From Prolixibacteraceae bacterium (GTDB taxonomy: Bacteria; Bacteroidota; Bacteroidia; Bacteroidales; Prolixibacteraceae): a stretch of DNA of 12,510 nucleotides. The notes under the pieces were generated by a model that searched no databases, was not told the origin of the DNA, and saw nothing but the letters and a program-made list of their open reading frames with translations. Below, in pieces: positions 7,508 to 12,510 of the stretch. The position numbers were made by a program, and so were the translations under genes. The stretch covers positions 1-12,510 of the forward strand of contig DAIDJX010000076.1 of NCBI GenBank assembly GCA_027451165.1, read 5' to 3'. The first letter of the stretch is position 1. The number at the start of each line of letters is the position of its first letter.

Positions 7508-8392
7508 ATGTCCATGAAAATACTGATTACCTCAGCTGTTCTGATTCTGGTGCTGGCCTGCACGCCTGCCGGCAACAAGAAACAAACCCCGGTTTCGACA
7601 GAACCACCAGCTTACCAACTGGAACTGCTCTGGCAGTCCGACACCCTGCTGCGCACCCCGGAATCGGTACTGATGGATCCGGCCGGAGAGGTGCTTTATG
7701 TTTCCAACGTCAACCTCCATCCCTGGGAGAAAGACGGGAATGGCTTTATCTCCAAACTCGACAAATCAGGCAATATCCTGACCCTGAAATGGATAGAAGG
7801 ACTGAACGCCCCCAAGGGGATGGGCATCACCGGGAAATCTCTCTTTATTGCCGATATTGACCAGATCGTGGAAGCTGACCTCGAAACCGGGAAGATCGTC
7901 CGCACCTATCCTGTTGAAGGAAATCCACAGTTGAACGATGTGACGGTTGGAAATGACGGAACGGTCTATTTTTCAGGTTCGGGGTCCAACACCATTTACC
8001 GGTTGAAGGAAGGAAAACCGGAAGCCCTGTTCACGGGCAATGAAGGGGAGCGGTTCAACGGCCTGCTATGGGAAAAAGACCGGATGTTGCTGATTACCAG
8101 CACCAGCTCTCTTTTTAAAGCAATCAACCTTGAAACCAAAGAGGTAAAAATCCTGGCAGAAAATATAGGTCAGGGTGACGCCATCGTACCTGTGGGAAAC
8201 GGAGGGTATATTACCACCAGTTGGATAGGCGCAGTCTTTTTTGTTCCGGCGGAAGGAGCTGCCGTGAAGCTGCTCGATACGGAAGCGATCGGTGAAAATG
8301 CGGCTGATGCCTGTTTTGATACCACCGGCCAGATCCTTTACCTTCCGACTTTCTTTAAAAACCAGGTGAAAGCTTACCGGCTGGTGAGGTAA
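7508..8392 (+). CDS. SMP-30/gluconolactonase-like beta-propeller lipoprotein
   Basis: Likely envelope-anchored lactonase or sugar-binding beta-propeller. Residues 1-18 form a lipoprotein signal ending in the lipobox LVLAC, with lipidated C18. A second ATG six bases in (7514) gives an equally good signal. The rest reads as a six-bladed propeller of the SMP-30/NHL type with repeating strand pairs such as GEVLYVSN, GTVYFSG and GGYITTSW. By pattern, residues matching the SMP-30 metal site are present: E52 (TPESVL), N184 (RFNGLL) and D224 (QGDAIV), plus a substrate-side N143 (LNDV). The length of 294 is normal for the family. It follows the enolase-superfamily gene by 58 bases on the same strand, and a lactonase next to a sugar-acid enzyme and dehydrogenases makes chemical sense. 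Lactonase activity is inferred; many such lipoproteins are uncharacterised. Confidence 0.72.
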   Translation: MSMKILITSAVLILVLACTPAGNKKQTPVSTEPPAYQLELLWQSDTLLRTPESVLMDPAGEVLYVSNVNLHPWEKDGNGFISKLDKSGNILTLKWIEGLNAPKGMGITGKSLFIADIDQIVEADLETGKIVRTYPVEGNPQLNDVTVGNDGTVYFSGSGSNTIYRLKEGKPEALFTGNEGERFNGLLWEKDRMLLITSTSSLFKAINLETKEVKILAENIGQGDAIVPVGNGGYITTSWIGAVFFVPAEGAAVKLLDTEAIGENAADACFDTTGQILYLPTFFKNQVKAYRLVR

Positions 8393-8414
8393 CGCAGGAA
8401 ATTTCCCCATAAGG

Positions 8415-8441
8415 CGCTGGCTGAGGCTCCCGAAGCCAGCG
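8415..8441 (+). repeat. Hairpin copy R1 (GGCT-type stem)
   Basis: Arms CGCTGGCT (8415-8422) and AGCCAGCG (8434-8441) pair over 8 bp around the loop GAGGCTCCCGA. It begins 22 bases after the SMP-30-like gene's stop and could also serve as a transcript end, though no T-run follows. Its 25-nt core is identical to R5. Confidence 0.85.
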
Positions 8442-8481
8442 ATAGTTCCCTTAAGATAGAACTCATATGAAAAAAATCCCC

Positions 8482-8506
8482 GCTGGCTGAGGTCCTCGAA
8501 GCCAGC
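8482..8506 (+). repeat. Hairpin copy R2 (GGCT-type stem)
   Basis: Arms GCTGGCT and AGCCAGC form a 7-bp stem; the loop is GAGGTCCTCGA. Inside the loop GAG and CTC could add three pairs. Same orientation as R1, 41 bases after it. Confidence 0.85.
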
Positions 8507-8528
8507 AAATATGTATATTTATGCCCCA

Positions 8529-8553
8529 GCTGCCTGAGGCCCTCGAAGGCAGC
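8529..8553 (+). repeat. Hairpin copy R3 (GCCT-type stem), immediately upstream of the nuclease gene
   Basis: Arms GCTGCCT and AGGCAGC, loop GAGGCCCTCGA. Compared with R1/R2 the fifth stem base is changed together with its partner, so pairing is kept. It ends 15 bases before the GIY-YIG start codon and is matched by an inverted copy at 8850-8874. Confidence 0.85.
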
Positions 8554-8568
8554 ACAAAATGTTAACCA

Positions 8569-8928
8569 ATGAAAGGATACATGTACATATTGCTTTGTTC
8601 CGACGGGAGCTATTACACCGGCAGCACCCAGGATCTGGAATTACGTCTGGCTCAGCATCAGAACGGAGAAGGGGCCAACCATACCCGGAAACGATTGCCT
8701 GTGCAATTGATTTATTTCGAGGAATTTCCAAGGATAGATGAGGCTTATTACCGGGAAAAACAGGTACAGGGATGGAGCCGGAAAAAGAAAGAGGCATTGA
8801 TCAATGGGCAGCCAGATTTGCTGCCTGTGCTGGCTATGGCGTACCGGGATCTGCCTTCGAGGGCCTCAGGCAGCATGGCATGTCCGCTGGCTGAGGCTCC
8901 CGAAGCCAGCATTGATTTTGCCGGATAA
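8569..8928 (+). CDS. GIY-YIG nuclease domain protein (YhbQ/UPF0213-like) with repeat-encoded tail
   Basis: Small predicted DNA endonuclease. Residues 1-82 are the GIY-YIG domain in its variant form: YMYIL (4-8) in the GIY position, YTG (16-18) in the YIG position, then R26 and H30 (LRLAQH), E63 (YYREKQVQGW) as the metal-binding acid, and the KKKEALI finish. The catalytic set Tyr, Arg, Glu appears complete. From about residue 94 the sequence (LPSRASGS, then PLAEAPEAS) is not family-like and is encoded by hairpins R4 and R5. The natural C-terminus may thus have been extended by repeat insertion. The start at 8569 gives MKGYMYIL, as expected for the family; an overlapping ATG at 8559 is in another frame. 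Single-domain relatives are often listed as UvrC-like or excinuclease-like, but this one lacks any UvrC domain. The dense surrounding hairpins suggest a link to their spread. Confidence 0.85.
   Translation: MKGYMYILLCSDGSYYTGSTQDLELRLAQHQNGEGANHTRKRLPVQLIYFEEFPRIDEAYYREKQVQGWSRKKKEALINGQPDLLPVLAMAYRDLPSRASGSMACPLAEAPEASIDFAG
8850..8874 (-). repeat. Hairpin copy R4 (GCCT-type stem), inverted, inside the nuclease reading frame
   Basis: This is the reverse complement of R3 at 24 of 25 positions; the one difference, at 8850, removes the outermost pair. It lies in the GIY-YIG coding sequence and encodes about residues 94-102. With R3 it frames the nuclease core as a 346-bp unit with inverted ends. 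Confidence 0.85.
8886..8910 (+). repeat. Hairpin copy R5 (GGCT-type stem), inside the nuclease reading frame
   Basis: Identical over 25 nt to the core of R1, in the same orientation. It encodes about residues 106-114 of the GIY-YIG protein (within PLAEAPEAS), 11 bases after R4. Confidence 0.85.
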
Positions 8929-8941
8929 ATTCCTACATTTG
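8911..8941 (+). promoter_or_regulatory. Candidate promoter of the GH16-AKR gene pair
   Basis: A TTG box at 8912-8914 is followed 19 bases later by TACATTTG (8934-8941), matching the Bacteroidota -33/-7 pattern TTTG and TAnnTTTG. It begins directly after hairpin R5 and overlaps the last codons of the GIY-YIG gene. The GH16 start codon is 18 bases past the -7 box, so the leader would be very short, as is common in this phylum. Confidence 0.5.
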
Positions 8942-8958
8942 AAAAAATATTTAGTAGA

Positions 8959-9816
8959 ATGATGAAGTATTATATTGCAATCGTAATTTTGATTATCAGC
9001 TATACCCCAGGGGTCTTTGCCCAGGAATCTCATCCCCCGGTATGCCCCCTTTACCCCGACTGGAAACTCAACCCGGAATTCAGCGATGAATTCAACGGGA
9101 AAAGTCTGGACGCAGAAAAATGGTGGGATTTTAACCCGACCATGCACGGGAGAAAGCCGGCTTACTTTTCCCGGGATAATGTGGTGGTCAATAAAGGCAA
9201 TCTGGAGTTGTGGGCCAGAGCGCTGAAACCGGAAGAGGTGTCGGTAGAGAACCGGGTTAGGGGATATGACAAATTCACGACATCGATCATCAAAAGCAAG
9301 AAACGGGTCAAATACGGCTATTTTGAAGCCCGTTGCAAAGGGATGAAAGCCGGACCCAGCAACGCTTTCTGGCTGTATGACCCTCTGGATGCCCCGGAGA
9401 AATACAAAGAAGGCAGCTTTTCCGAAGAGATTGATATTTTCGAATTCTTCGGGAAACCCACGAAAAAGCAGGAAGAAAGAAAATACTACATGACGCTCCA
9501 CCGTCAAAAGACCCCGTATGTGGAAACGCTTGTCAGATCAGCTTTTCCGTTGGAAAACAAGAGTTCTTCCGTCACTGTGCCCTGGAATTTCTATGATGAC
9601 TTTCATATCTATGGATTTCTATGGACGCCGGAGATATTGACCTGGTACATCGACGGGAAAGAAGTGTTTACCCGGAAAAATGACTATTTTCACACCGCAC
9701 TGAATGTGATGCTCGATACGGAAATCATGGAAGGCTGGGCCGGCTTGCCCGATCCTGCCGACCTTCCTGCCGCATTTTATGTAGATTACTGCCGGGTATG
9801 GCAGAAAATGGACTAA
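8959..9816 (+). CDS. Secreted glycoside hydrolase family 16 enzyme
   Basis: Endo-acting beta-glycanase of clan GH-B, likely cutting a beta-linked galactan or glucan such as agar, porphyran, carrageenan or laminarin. Residues 1-21 are a signal peptide (hydrophobic core, then VFA before QE). The mature part starts with the GH16 opening (FSDEFNGKSLDAEKW, 41-55) and carries YGYFEARCKGM (119-129) and NAFWLY (135-140). The catalytic ExDxxE motif is EIDIFE, with nucleophile E157, D159 and acid/base E162. The HIYGFLWTPE...WYIDG and YVDYCRVW end strands are typical. The ExDxxE form without an extra residue is that of the agarase/porphyranase/kappa-carrageenase side of the family. No CBM or sorting domain follows (285 residues, catalytic domain only). 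ATG 8962 is an alternative start. It lies 13 bases before the aldo/keto reductase gene, so the two are probably co-transcribed. The exact polysaccharide is not determined. Confidence 0.88.
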   Translation: MMKYYIAIVILIISYTPGVFAQESHPPVCPLYPDWKLNPEFSDEFNGKSLDAEKWWDFNPTMHGRKPAYFSRDNVVVNKGNLELWARALKPEEVSVENRVRGYDKFTTSIIKSKKRVKYGYFEARCKGMKAGPSNAFWLYDPLDAPEKYKEGSFSEEIDIFEFFGKPTKKQEERKYYMTLHRQKTPYVETLVRSAFPLENKSSSVTVPWNFYDDFHIYGFLWTPEILTWYIDGKEVFTRKNDYFHTALNVMLDTEIMEGWAGLPDPADLPAAFYVDYCRVWQKMD

Positions 9817-9829
9817 AACTTTTAAGAAC

Positions 9830-10825
9830 ATGGATTCATCCCGCCGCAAATTTATCAAAGGGACCCTGAGTGCCGGCGCGCTGCTGGCCGGTTCCGACCT
9901 GCTCGCCTCCTGTGCTGTGTTCAGGGATACTGCTCATGCTTATGATGCCAAAGGTCTGCCGCTATCCGAACTGGGCAAAACCGGGGTAAAAGTTCCCAAA
10001 ATTGCCATGGGACTGGGTTCCCGTTTTTGTACGGTCAAAGATCCCGAAACTGCCTGCAACATCCTGAATTTCGGGCTCGACAACGGCCTTTATTACTGGG
10101 ATACCGCCGCCAGTTACGAAAACAAGGAACTGGGGATCATCAGCGAGGTGAGGTTGGGTGAAGTGGTGAAAACCCGCAGGAAGGAGATTTTCCTTTCCAC
10201 CAAGGTAAACAGCCGGAACCCCGACGAGGCCATGCGCCAGATTGAAACCAGCCTGAAACGTTTGCAAACCGATCACCTCGACCTGCTGAATATTCATTCC
10301 GTCGATTCAGAAGCCGACATAGCCAAAATCAGCGAAAAGGGAAACCTGATCGACATTGTGCAGAAAATGAAGGAGCAGAAAGTGACCCGTTTTATCGGGT
10401 TCTCCTGTCATTCCAAAGCTGCCCTGGTTAAATTGATGGCAGAGAAAGGGATTTTCGACAATATGCTGGTGGCCATGAACCACTACAACGGAAATACCGA
10501 AAACCGCCAGGATACGGGATTTGCCGCCGCCAAAGAGCATGGTGTGGGCATCAGGATGATCAAGGTGATCCGGCCGCGGGAGACCGTAAAAGATCTGGAT
10601 CCGCAAGACCTTATCCGCTTTGCGCTTACCCTGAAAGGCCCCGATGGTATCGTGCTGGGGATTGACAGTCTGGAGGTGATCCGTTCAAATGTCGACATAT
10701 TAAAAAATTTCCGGCCTTTGGATGATGCCCGGATGAAAGAACTGGCTTACCGCCTGCAACCCTTCTATTTCAGCAGGGAACTGCCCTGGATGCAGCACGG
10801 CTACCAGGATGGTCATTGGGTCTGA
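9830..10825 (+). CDS. Tat-exported aldo/keto reductase, possible lipoprotein
   Basis: NAD(P)H-dependent oxidoreductase with a TIM-barrel. The N-terminus is a twin-arginine signal (SSRRKFIKG at 3-11) followed by a hydrophobic stretch that ends in LLASC (24-28). This reads as a lipobox, so the exported protein may be lipid-anchored at C28. The barrel starts near residue 43 (PLSELGKTGVKVPKIAMG). The catalytic tetrad of the superfamily is visible: D91 (WDTAASY), Y96, K125 (STKV) and H156 (LLNIHSVD). The C-terminal third (GIVLGIDSLEVIRSNVDIL) retains the cofactor-binding region. A lone C-terminal extension with the iron-sulfur CxxCxxC found in some related reductases is absent. It probably shares a transcript with the GH16 gene. 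Its 3' end overlaps the convergent minus-strand lipoprotein gene by 13 bases. The substrate is unknown; sugars or their oxidised derivatives are likely from context. Confidence 0.85.
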   Translation: MDSSRRKFIKGTLSAGALLAGSDLLASCAVFRDTAHAYDAKGLPLSELGKTGVKVPKIAMGLGSRFCTVKDPETACNILNFGLDNGLYYWDTAASYENKELGIISEVRLGEVVKTRRKEIFLSTKVNSRNPDEAMRQIETSLKRLQTDHLDLLNIHSVDSEADIAKISEKGNLIDIVQKMKEQKVTRFIGFSCHSKAALVKLMAEKGIFDNMLVAMNHYNGNTENRQDTGFAAAKEHGVGIRMIKVIRPRETVKDLDPQDLIRFALTLKGPDGIVLGIDSLEVIRSNVDILKNFRPLDDARMKELAYRLQPFYFSRELPWMQHGYQDGHWV

Positions 10826-11688
10826 TCTGTTTCTGTGATCACCATTTGAGCCCGGGAAATGGAATAAGCAGAAAAATACCCGATGGCTCCGTTGGAGATG
10901 TTCCCTTTCACATTAGCGGGTGGCCCGCTGAACAGGGGATTAGAGCCATACAAATTGCTTTTCATCCCCAGAAGAAACCGGGCAAAATCAGCATGTAAAA
11001 CCTGAACTTCAGCAGTGAGGGTATCTCCCTTTTGAAGTGCTTCATGCTCCTGATGCTGGCTTAACCAACCCAGGGTAGTCCCCCGGAGATATTTGCCATT
11101 GAAGAAGAAATCGTCAGTGATGTACCAATCGCTCAGAGAATTGGTCATCGAATTACCATTCCGGTACAACAGGAACCGGTAATAATCAGGGTCCGGGGAG
11201 TCTTGAAAATAACCTTTGACCTCCCACATCCCTTGTTCATCCCAATCGGGATAGAATTTTACAGATACGGAATCCAGTTTCGCCGGCGGCAATAAATCAG
11301 TCTCAGCTGAATATTCCGTGTATCCGCCGACCGCTTTGGAAAGTTTGATATTCAGCCGGTAACGCCGCCCCGGAATGCCAAACACTCCGGACATTGTCTG
11401 GTATTTTCCCGAACCTGTTTCCCGGAGGGGGTAAACAGCATATCCGTCGGTGATGGTAACCGTTGCGCTGGTGACCGGAGTAAACGGCTGACCGGAGAAA
11501 TAACCCTCTGTAGTGGTCAGCCTCACGGTATGTTTTGTTTTTTCAGTCGAAATTGATCCGTCGACCACCAGCCGGATAAAGCCTTCTTCCGTTTCAATCT
11601 CCATTCGTTCCGTACAGGATTGCAACGTTAATGCAATAATAATCAAACAATTAAAAAAATGATACTTCAAAAAGATGAAGAGATACAT
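10813..11688 (-). CDS. DUF4249-like lipoprotein
   Basis: Predicted outer-membrane or periplasm-facing lipoprotein of unknown function, of the type encoded right after TonB-dependent receptors in Bacteroidota. The ATG at 11688 gives a 291-residue product with a signal peptide and the lipobox LTLQSC (C25). The frame stays open to an ATG at 11823, but the additional 45 residues are translated from an intergenic inverted repeat (segments PLPPKGG and SPLGDLG) and would bury the signal sequence, so the shorter start is chosen. After C25 come CTERMEIE, LVVDGSIS, VRLTTTEGYFSG and VTSATVTITDG, the beta-strand pattern of DUF4249, with an all-beta remainder ending in SISRAQMVITETD. It lies downstream of the TonB receptor gene on the same strand with a 150-base gap holding the repeat, and its end overlaps the convergent aldo/keto reductase by 13 bases. 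A role as an accessory to receptor-mediated uptake is inferred from position. Confidence 0.78.
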   Translation of the reverse strand: MYLFIFLKYHFFNCLIIIALTLQSCTERMEIETEEGFIRLVVDGSISTEKTKHTVRLTTTEGYFSGQPFTPVTSATVTITDGYAVYPLRETGSGKYQTMSGVFGIPGRRYRLNIKLSKAVGGYTEYSAETDLLPPAKLDSVSVKFYPDWDEQGMWEVKGYFQDSPDPDYYRFLLYRNGNSMTNSLSDWYITDDFFFNGKYLRGTTLGWLSQHQEHEALQKGDTLTAEVQVLHADFARFLLGMKSNLYGSNPLFSGPPANVKGNISNGAIGYFSAYSISRAQMVITETDQTQ

Positions 11689-11697
11689 TATTCTCCG

Positions 11698-11790
11698 GAC
11701 CCCTAAATCCCCTAAAGGGGACTTAAAATCCGTTGATAATGTTCTGTTTATTACTTCAGAATTTATACCACCTTTAGGGGGCAGGGGGTC
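11698..11790. repeat. Imperfect inverted repeat between the TonB receptor and lipoprotein genes
   Basis: The left arm (11698-11722) starts GACCCC and contains the self-complementary CCCCTAAAGGGG at 11709-11720. The right arm (11768-11790) is its imperfect reverse complement, ending GGGGGTC. About 45 AT-rich bases lie between. Read as protein the arms give SPLGDLG and LPPKGG, a signature I recognise from spurious small reading frames in many Bacteroidota genomes, so this is probably a dispersed palindromic element. It could also act as an attenuator between the two genes. Confidence 0.7.
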
Positions 11791-11838
11791 AAAATCAGTT
11801 ATTATAACATTTTTTCCTTTCAATACTAATTTCCTGCT

Positions 11839-12510
11839 TTAAAAGTTAAAATTCCACGTAAGGGCCGGAATAACGGAAAAAAGGTAGGTCTTTTCCGCAT
11901 ACATCAGGTTGGGATTGGTTTCATCCCGCTCAAAATCGATCGACCAGGTATTGTGCCGGTCATAGAGGTTGTAGACGGAAAGGTTCCATTCGCCATGCCA
12001 CTTCCGTCCGGGTTTGTTTTTCCCTTTCAGGGTCAGGGAAACATCCATACGGTGGTAGTCAGGCAGGCGATATTCATTCCTTCCGGAATAGACCGGGACG
12101 ATGTCGTTCCCGTAGAGTGCTTTTCCGGTCGGGAAGGTAACAGGCAAACCGGTGGCATACACCCAGGTCAGGGAGGCAGAAAGGCGTTTGCCCAGTTCGT
12201 AATTGGCGACAACATTTACCGTATGGGGCTTATCAAAGGGGGCATTGTACCTTTTACCTTCGTTGATCTCCGGAAGAGTGCGGAAAGATCTGGAAAAAGT
12301 ATAGCTGATCCAGCCGGTTAACCGGCCGTTCTCCTTGCGGATCATCGACTCCACCCCATAAGCCCGGCCTTTCCCGTAGCGGAGTTCTCCCTCCAGCTTT
12401 TCATTGAGCAACAGTTGGGCATTTTCCCTGAAATCGACCACACGGCCAATGTTTTTATGGTAAATTTCAAGGGAGACTTCCAGCTTATTGTCCAGGAAGT
12501 TACGGAAATA
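11839..12510 (-). CDS. TonB-dependent outer-membrane receptor, C-terminal part only
   Basis: Outer-membrane beta-barrel transporter that takes up a ligand using TonB energy. Only the last 223 residues are in the window; the frame is open to base 12510, and the GTG at 12441 is internal. Alternating amphipathic strands typical of the barrel are clear: LEVSLEIYHKNIGRVVDF, GKGRAYGVESMIRK, GWISYTFSRSFR, PFDKPHTVNVVANYELG, LSASLTWVYATGLPVTFP, YRLPDYHRMDVSLTLKGK and WNLSVYNLYDRHN. It ends with the aromatic-terminated strand ALTWNFNF required for barrel assembly. The PFDKPHTVN and GLPVTFPTG loops are common to receptors that pair with DUF4249 lipoproteins. The plug domain, TonB box and signal peptide lie outside the window, so the ligand class (SusC-like or siderophore-like) cannot be decided. 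Confidence 0.9.
   Translation of the reverse strand, partial: YFRNFLDNKLEVSLEIYHKNIGRVVDFRENAQLLLNEKLEGELRYGKGRAYGVESMIRKENGRLTGWISYTFSRSFRTLPEINEGKRYNAPFDKPHTVNVVANYELGKRLSASLTWVYATGLPVTFPTGKALYGNDIVPVYSGRNEYRLPDYHRMDVSLTLKGKNKPGRKWHGEWNLSVYNLYDRHNTWSIDFERDETNPNLMYAEKTYLFSVIPALTWNFNF

Larger units (their letters stand above)
8416..8910. mobile_element. GIY-YIG nuclease gene with five flanking hairpins: REP-like module
   Basis: Five copies of a 25-nt hairpin surround and invade a small GIY-YIG nuclease gene: three before it, two inside its 3' end. Two stem classes occur, GCTGGCT/AGCCAGC (8416, 8482, 8886) and GCTGCCT/AGGCAGC (8529, and inverted at 8850). All share a loop of the form GAGGYYCYCGA. 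The closest analogy is proteobacterial REP hairpins with their RAYT transposase, but the enzyme here belongs to another fold. No target-site duplication is evident at the edges. Whether the unit is mobile in itself or mobilised by the nuclease cannot be seen from one locus. Confidence 0.55.

Noticed and set aside
8415..8441. Rho-independent terminator for the SMP-30-like gene
   Set aside because: The stem is good but no run of T follows on the plus strand, and the same hairpin recurs in places where termination would not make sense, including inside a coding region.
8415..8910. CRISPR-like array of repeats
   Set aside because: Copies are separated by unequal gaps (41, 22, 296 and 11 bases), one is inverted, two lie inside a gene, and no cas gene is nearby. 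Hairpin elements fit better.
8866..9507. Minus-strand open frame (213 codons) opposite the GH16 gene
   Set aside because: It lies wholly across the GH16 catalytic motif and the hairpins, with no protein signature of its own.

Overview
The window looks like a chromosome segment from a member of the Bacteroidota, probably an anaerobic or marine polysaccharide degrader of the Bacteroidales/Marinilabiliales type. The signs are a TonB-dependent receptor followed by a DUF4249-type lipoprotein, start codons without clear Shine-Dalgarno sequences, TAnnTTTG-type promoter boxes, several Tat-exported redox enzymes, and dispersed palindromic repeats of kinds common in this phylum. The exact genus cannot be read from the sequence.

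Bases 1-3241 hold a corrinoid-dependent methyl-transfer cluster. It has the 3' part of a methyltransferase corrinoid protein, a uroporphyrinogen-decarboxylase-family methyltransferase fused to two thioredoxin-like domains, and a stand-alone homocysteine S-methyltransferase. The expected flow is methylated substrate to cobalt corrinoid to homocysteine (methionine). The substrate-specific first methyltransferase is not in the window. A pair of 35-bp direct repeats lies before the third gene and supplies its start codon.

Bases 3341-8392 hold a Tat-exported Gfo/Idh/MocA oxidoreductase, an AT-rich DUF4143-type AAA+ ATPase gene with three AT-rich repeats in front of it, an enolase-superfamily (mandelate racemase/muconate lactonizing type) gene with one in-frame TAA, and an SMP-30/gluconolactonase-like lipoprotein. 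Without the ATPase these would suit a cell-envelope sugar oxidation route (dehydrogenase, lactonase, sugar-acid dehydratase). That pathway is an inference.

Bases 8415-8910 hold the most unusual structure: a small GIY-YIG nuclease gene surrounded by five copies of a 25-nt hairpin in two stem classes. The two classes differ by a compensatory base-pair change. One class sits in inverted orientation directly either side of the nuclease core, and the nuclease C-terminus is itself encoded by two hairpins. It resembles, by analogy, the REP/RAYT arrangement of proteobacteria, but with a GIY-YIG nuclease in place of the tyrosine transposase.

Bases 8959-10825 hold a secreted GH16 glycoside hydrolase and a Tat-exported aldo/keto reductase, probably one operon driven from a promoter at the end of the hairpin module. 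On the minus strand, 12510-10813, are the C-terminal part of a TonB-dependent outer-membrane receptor and a DUF4249-like lipoprotein, separated by an imperfect inverted repeat. No tRNA, rRNA or CRISPR array was seen, and no gene-free stretch exceeds 300 bases.
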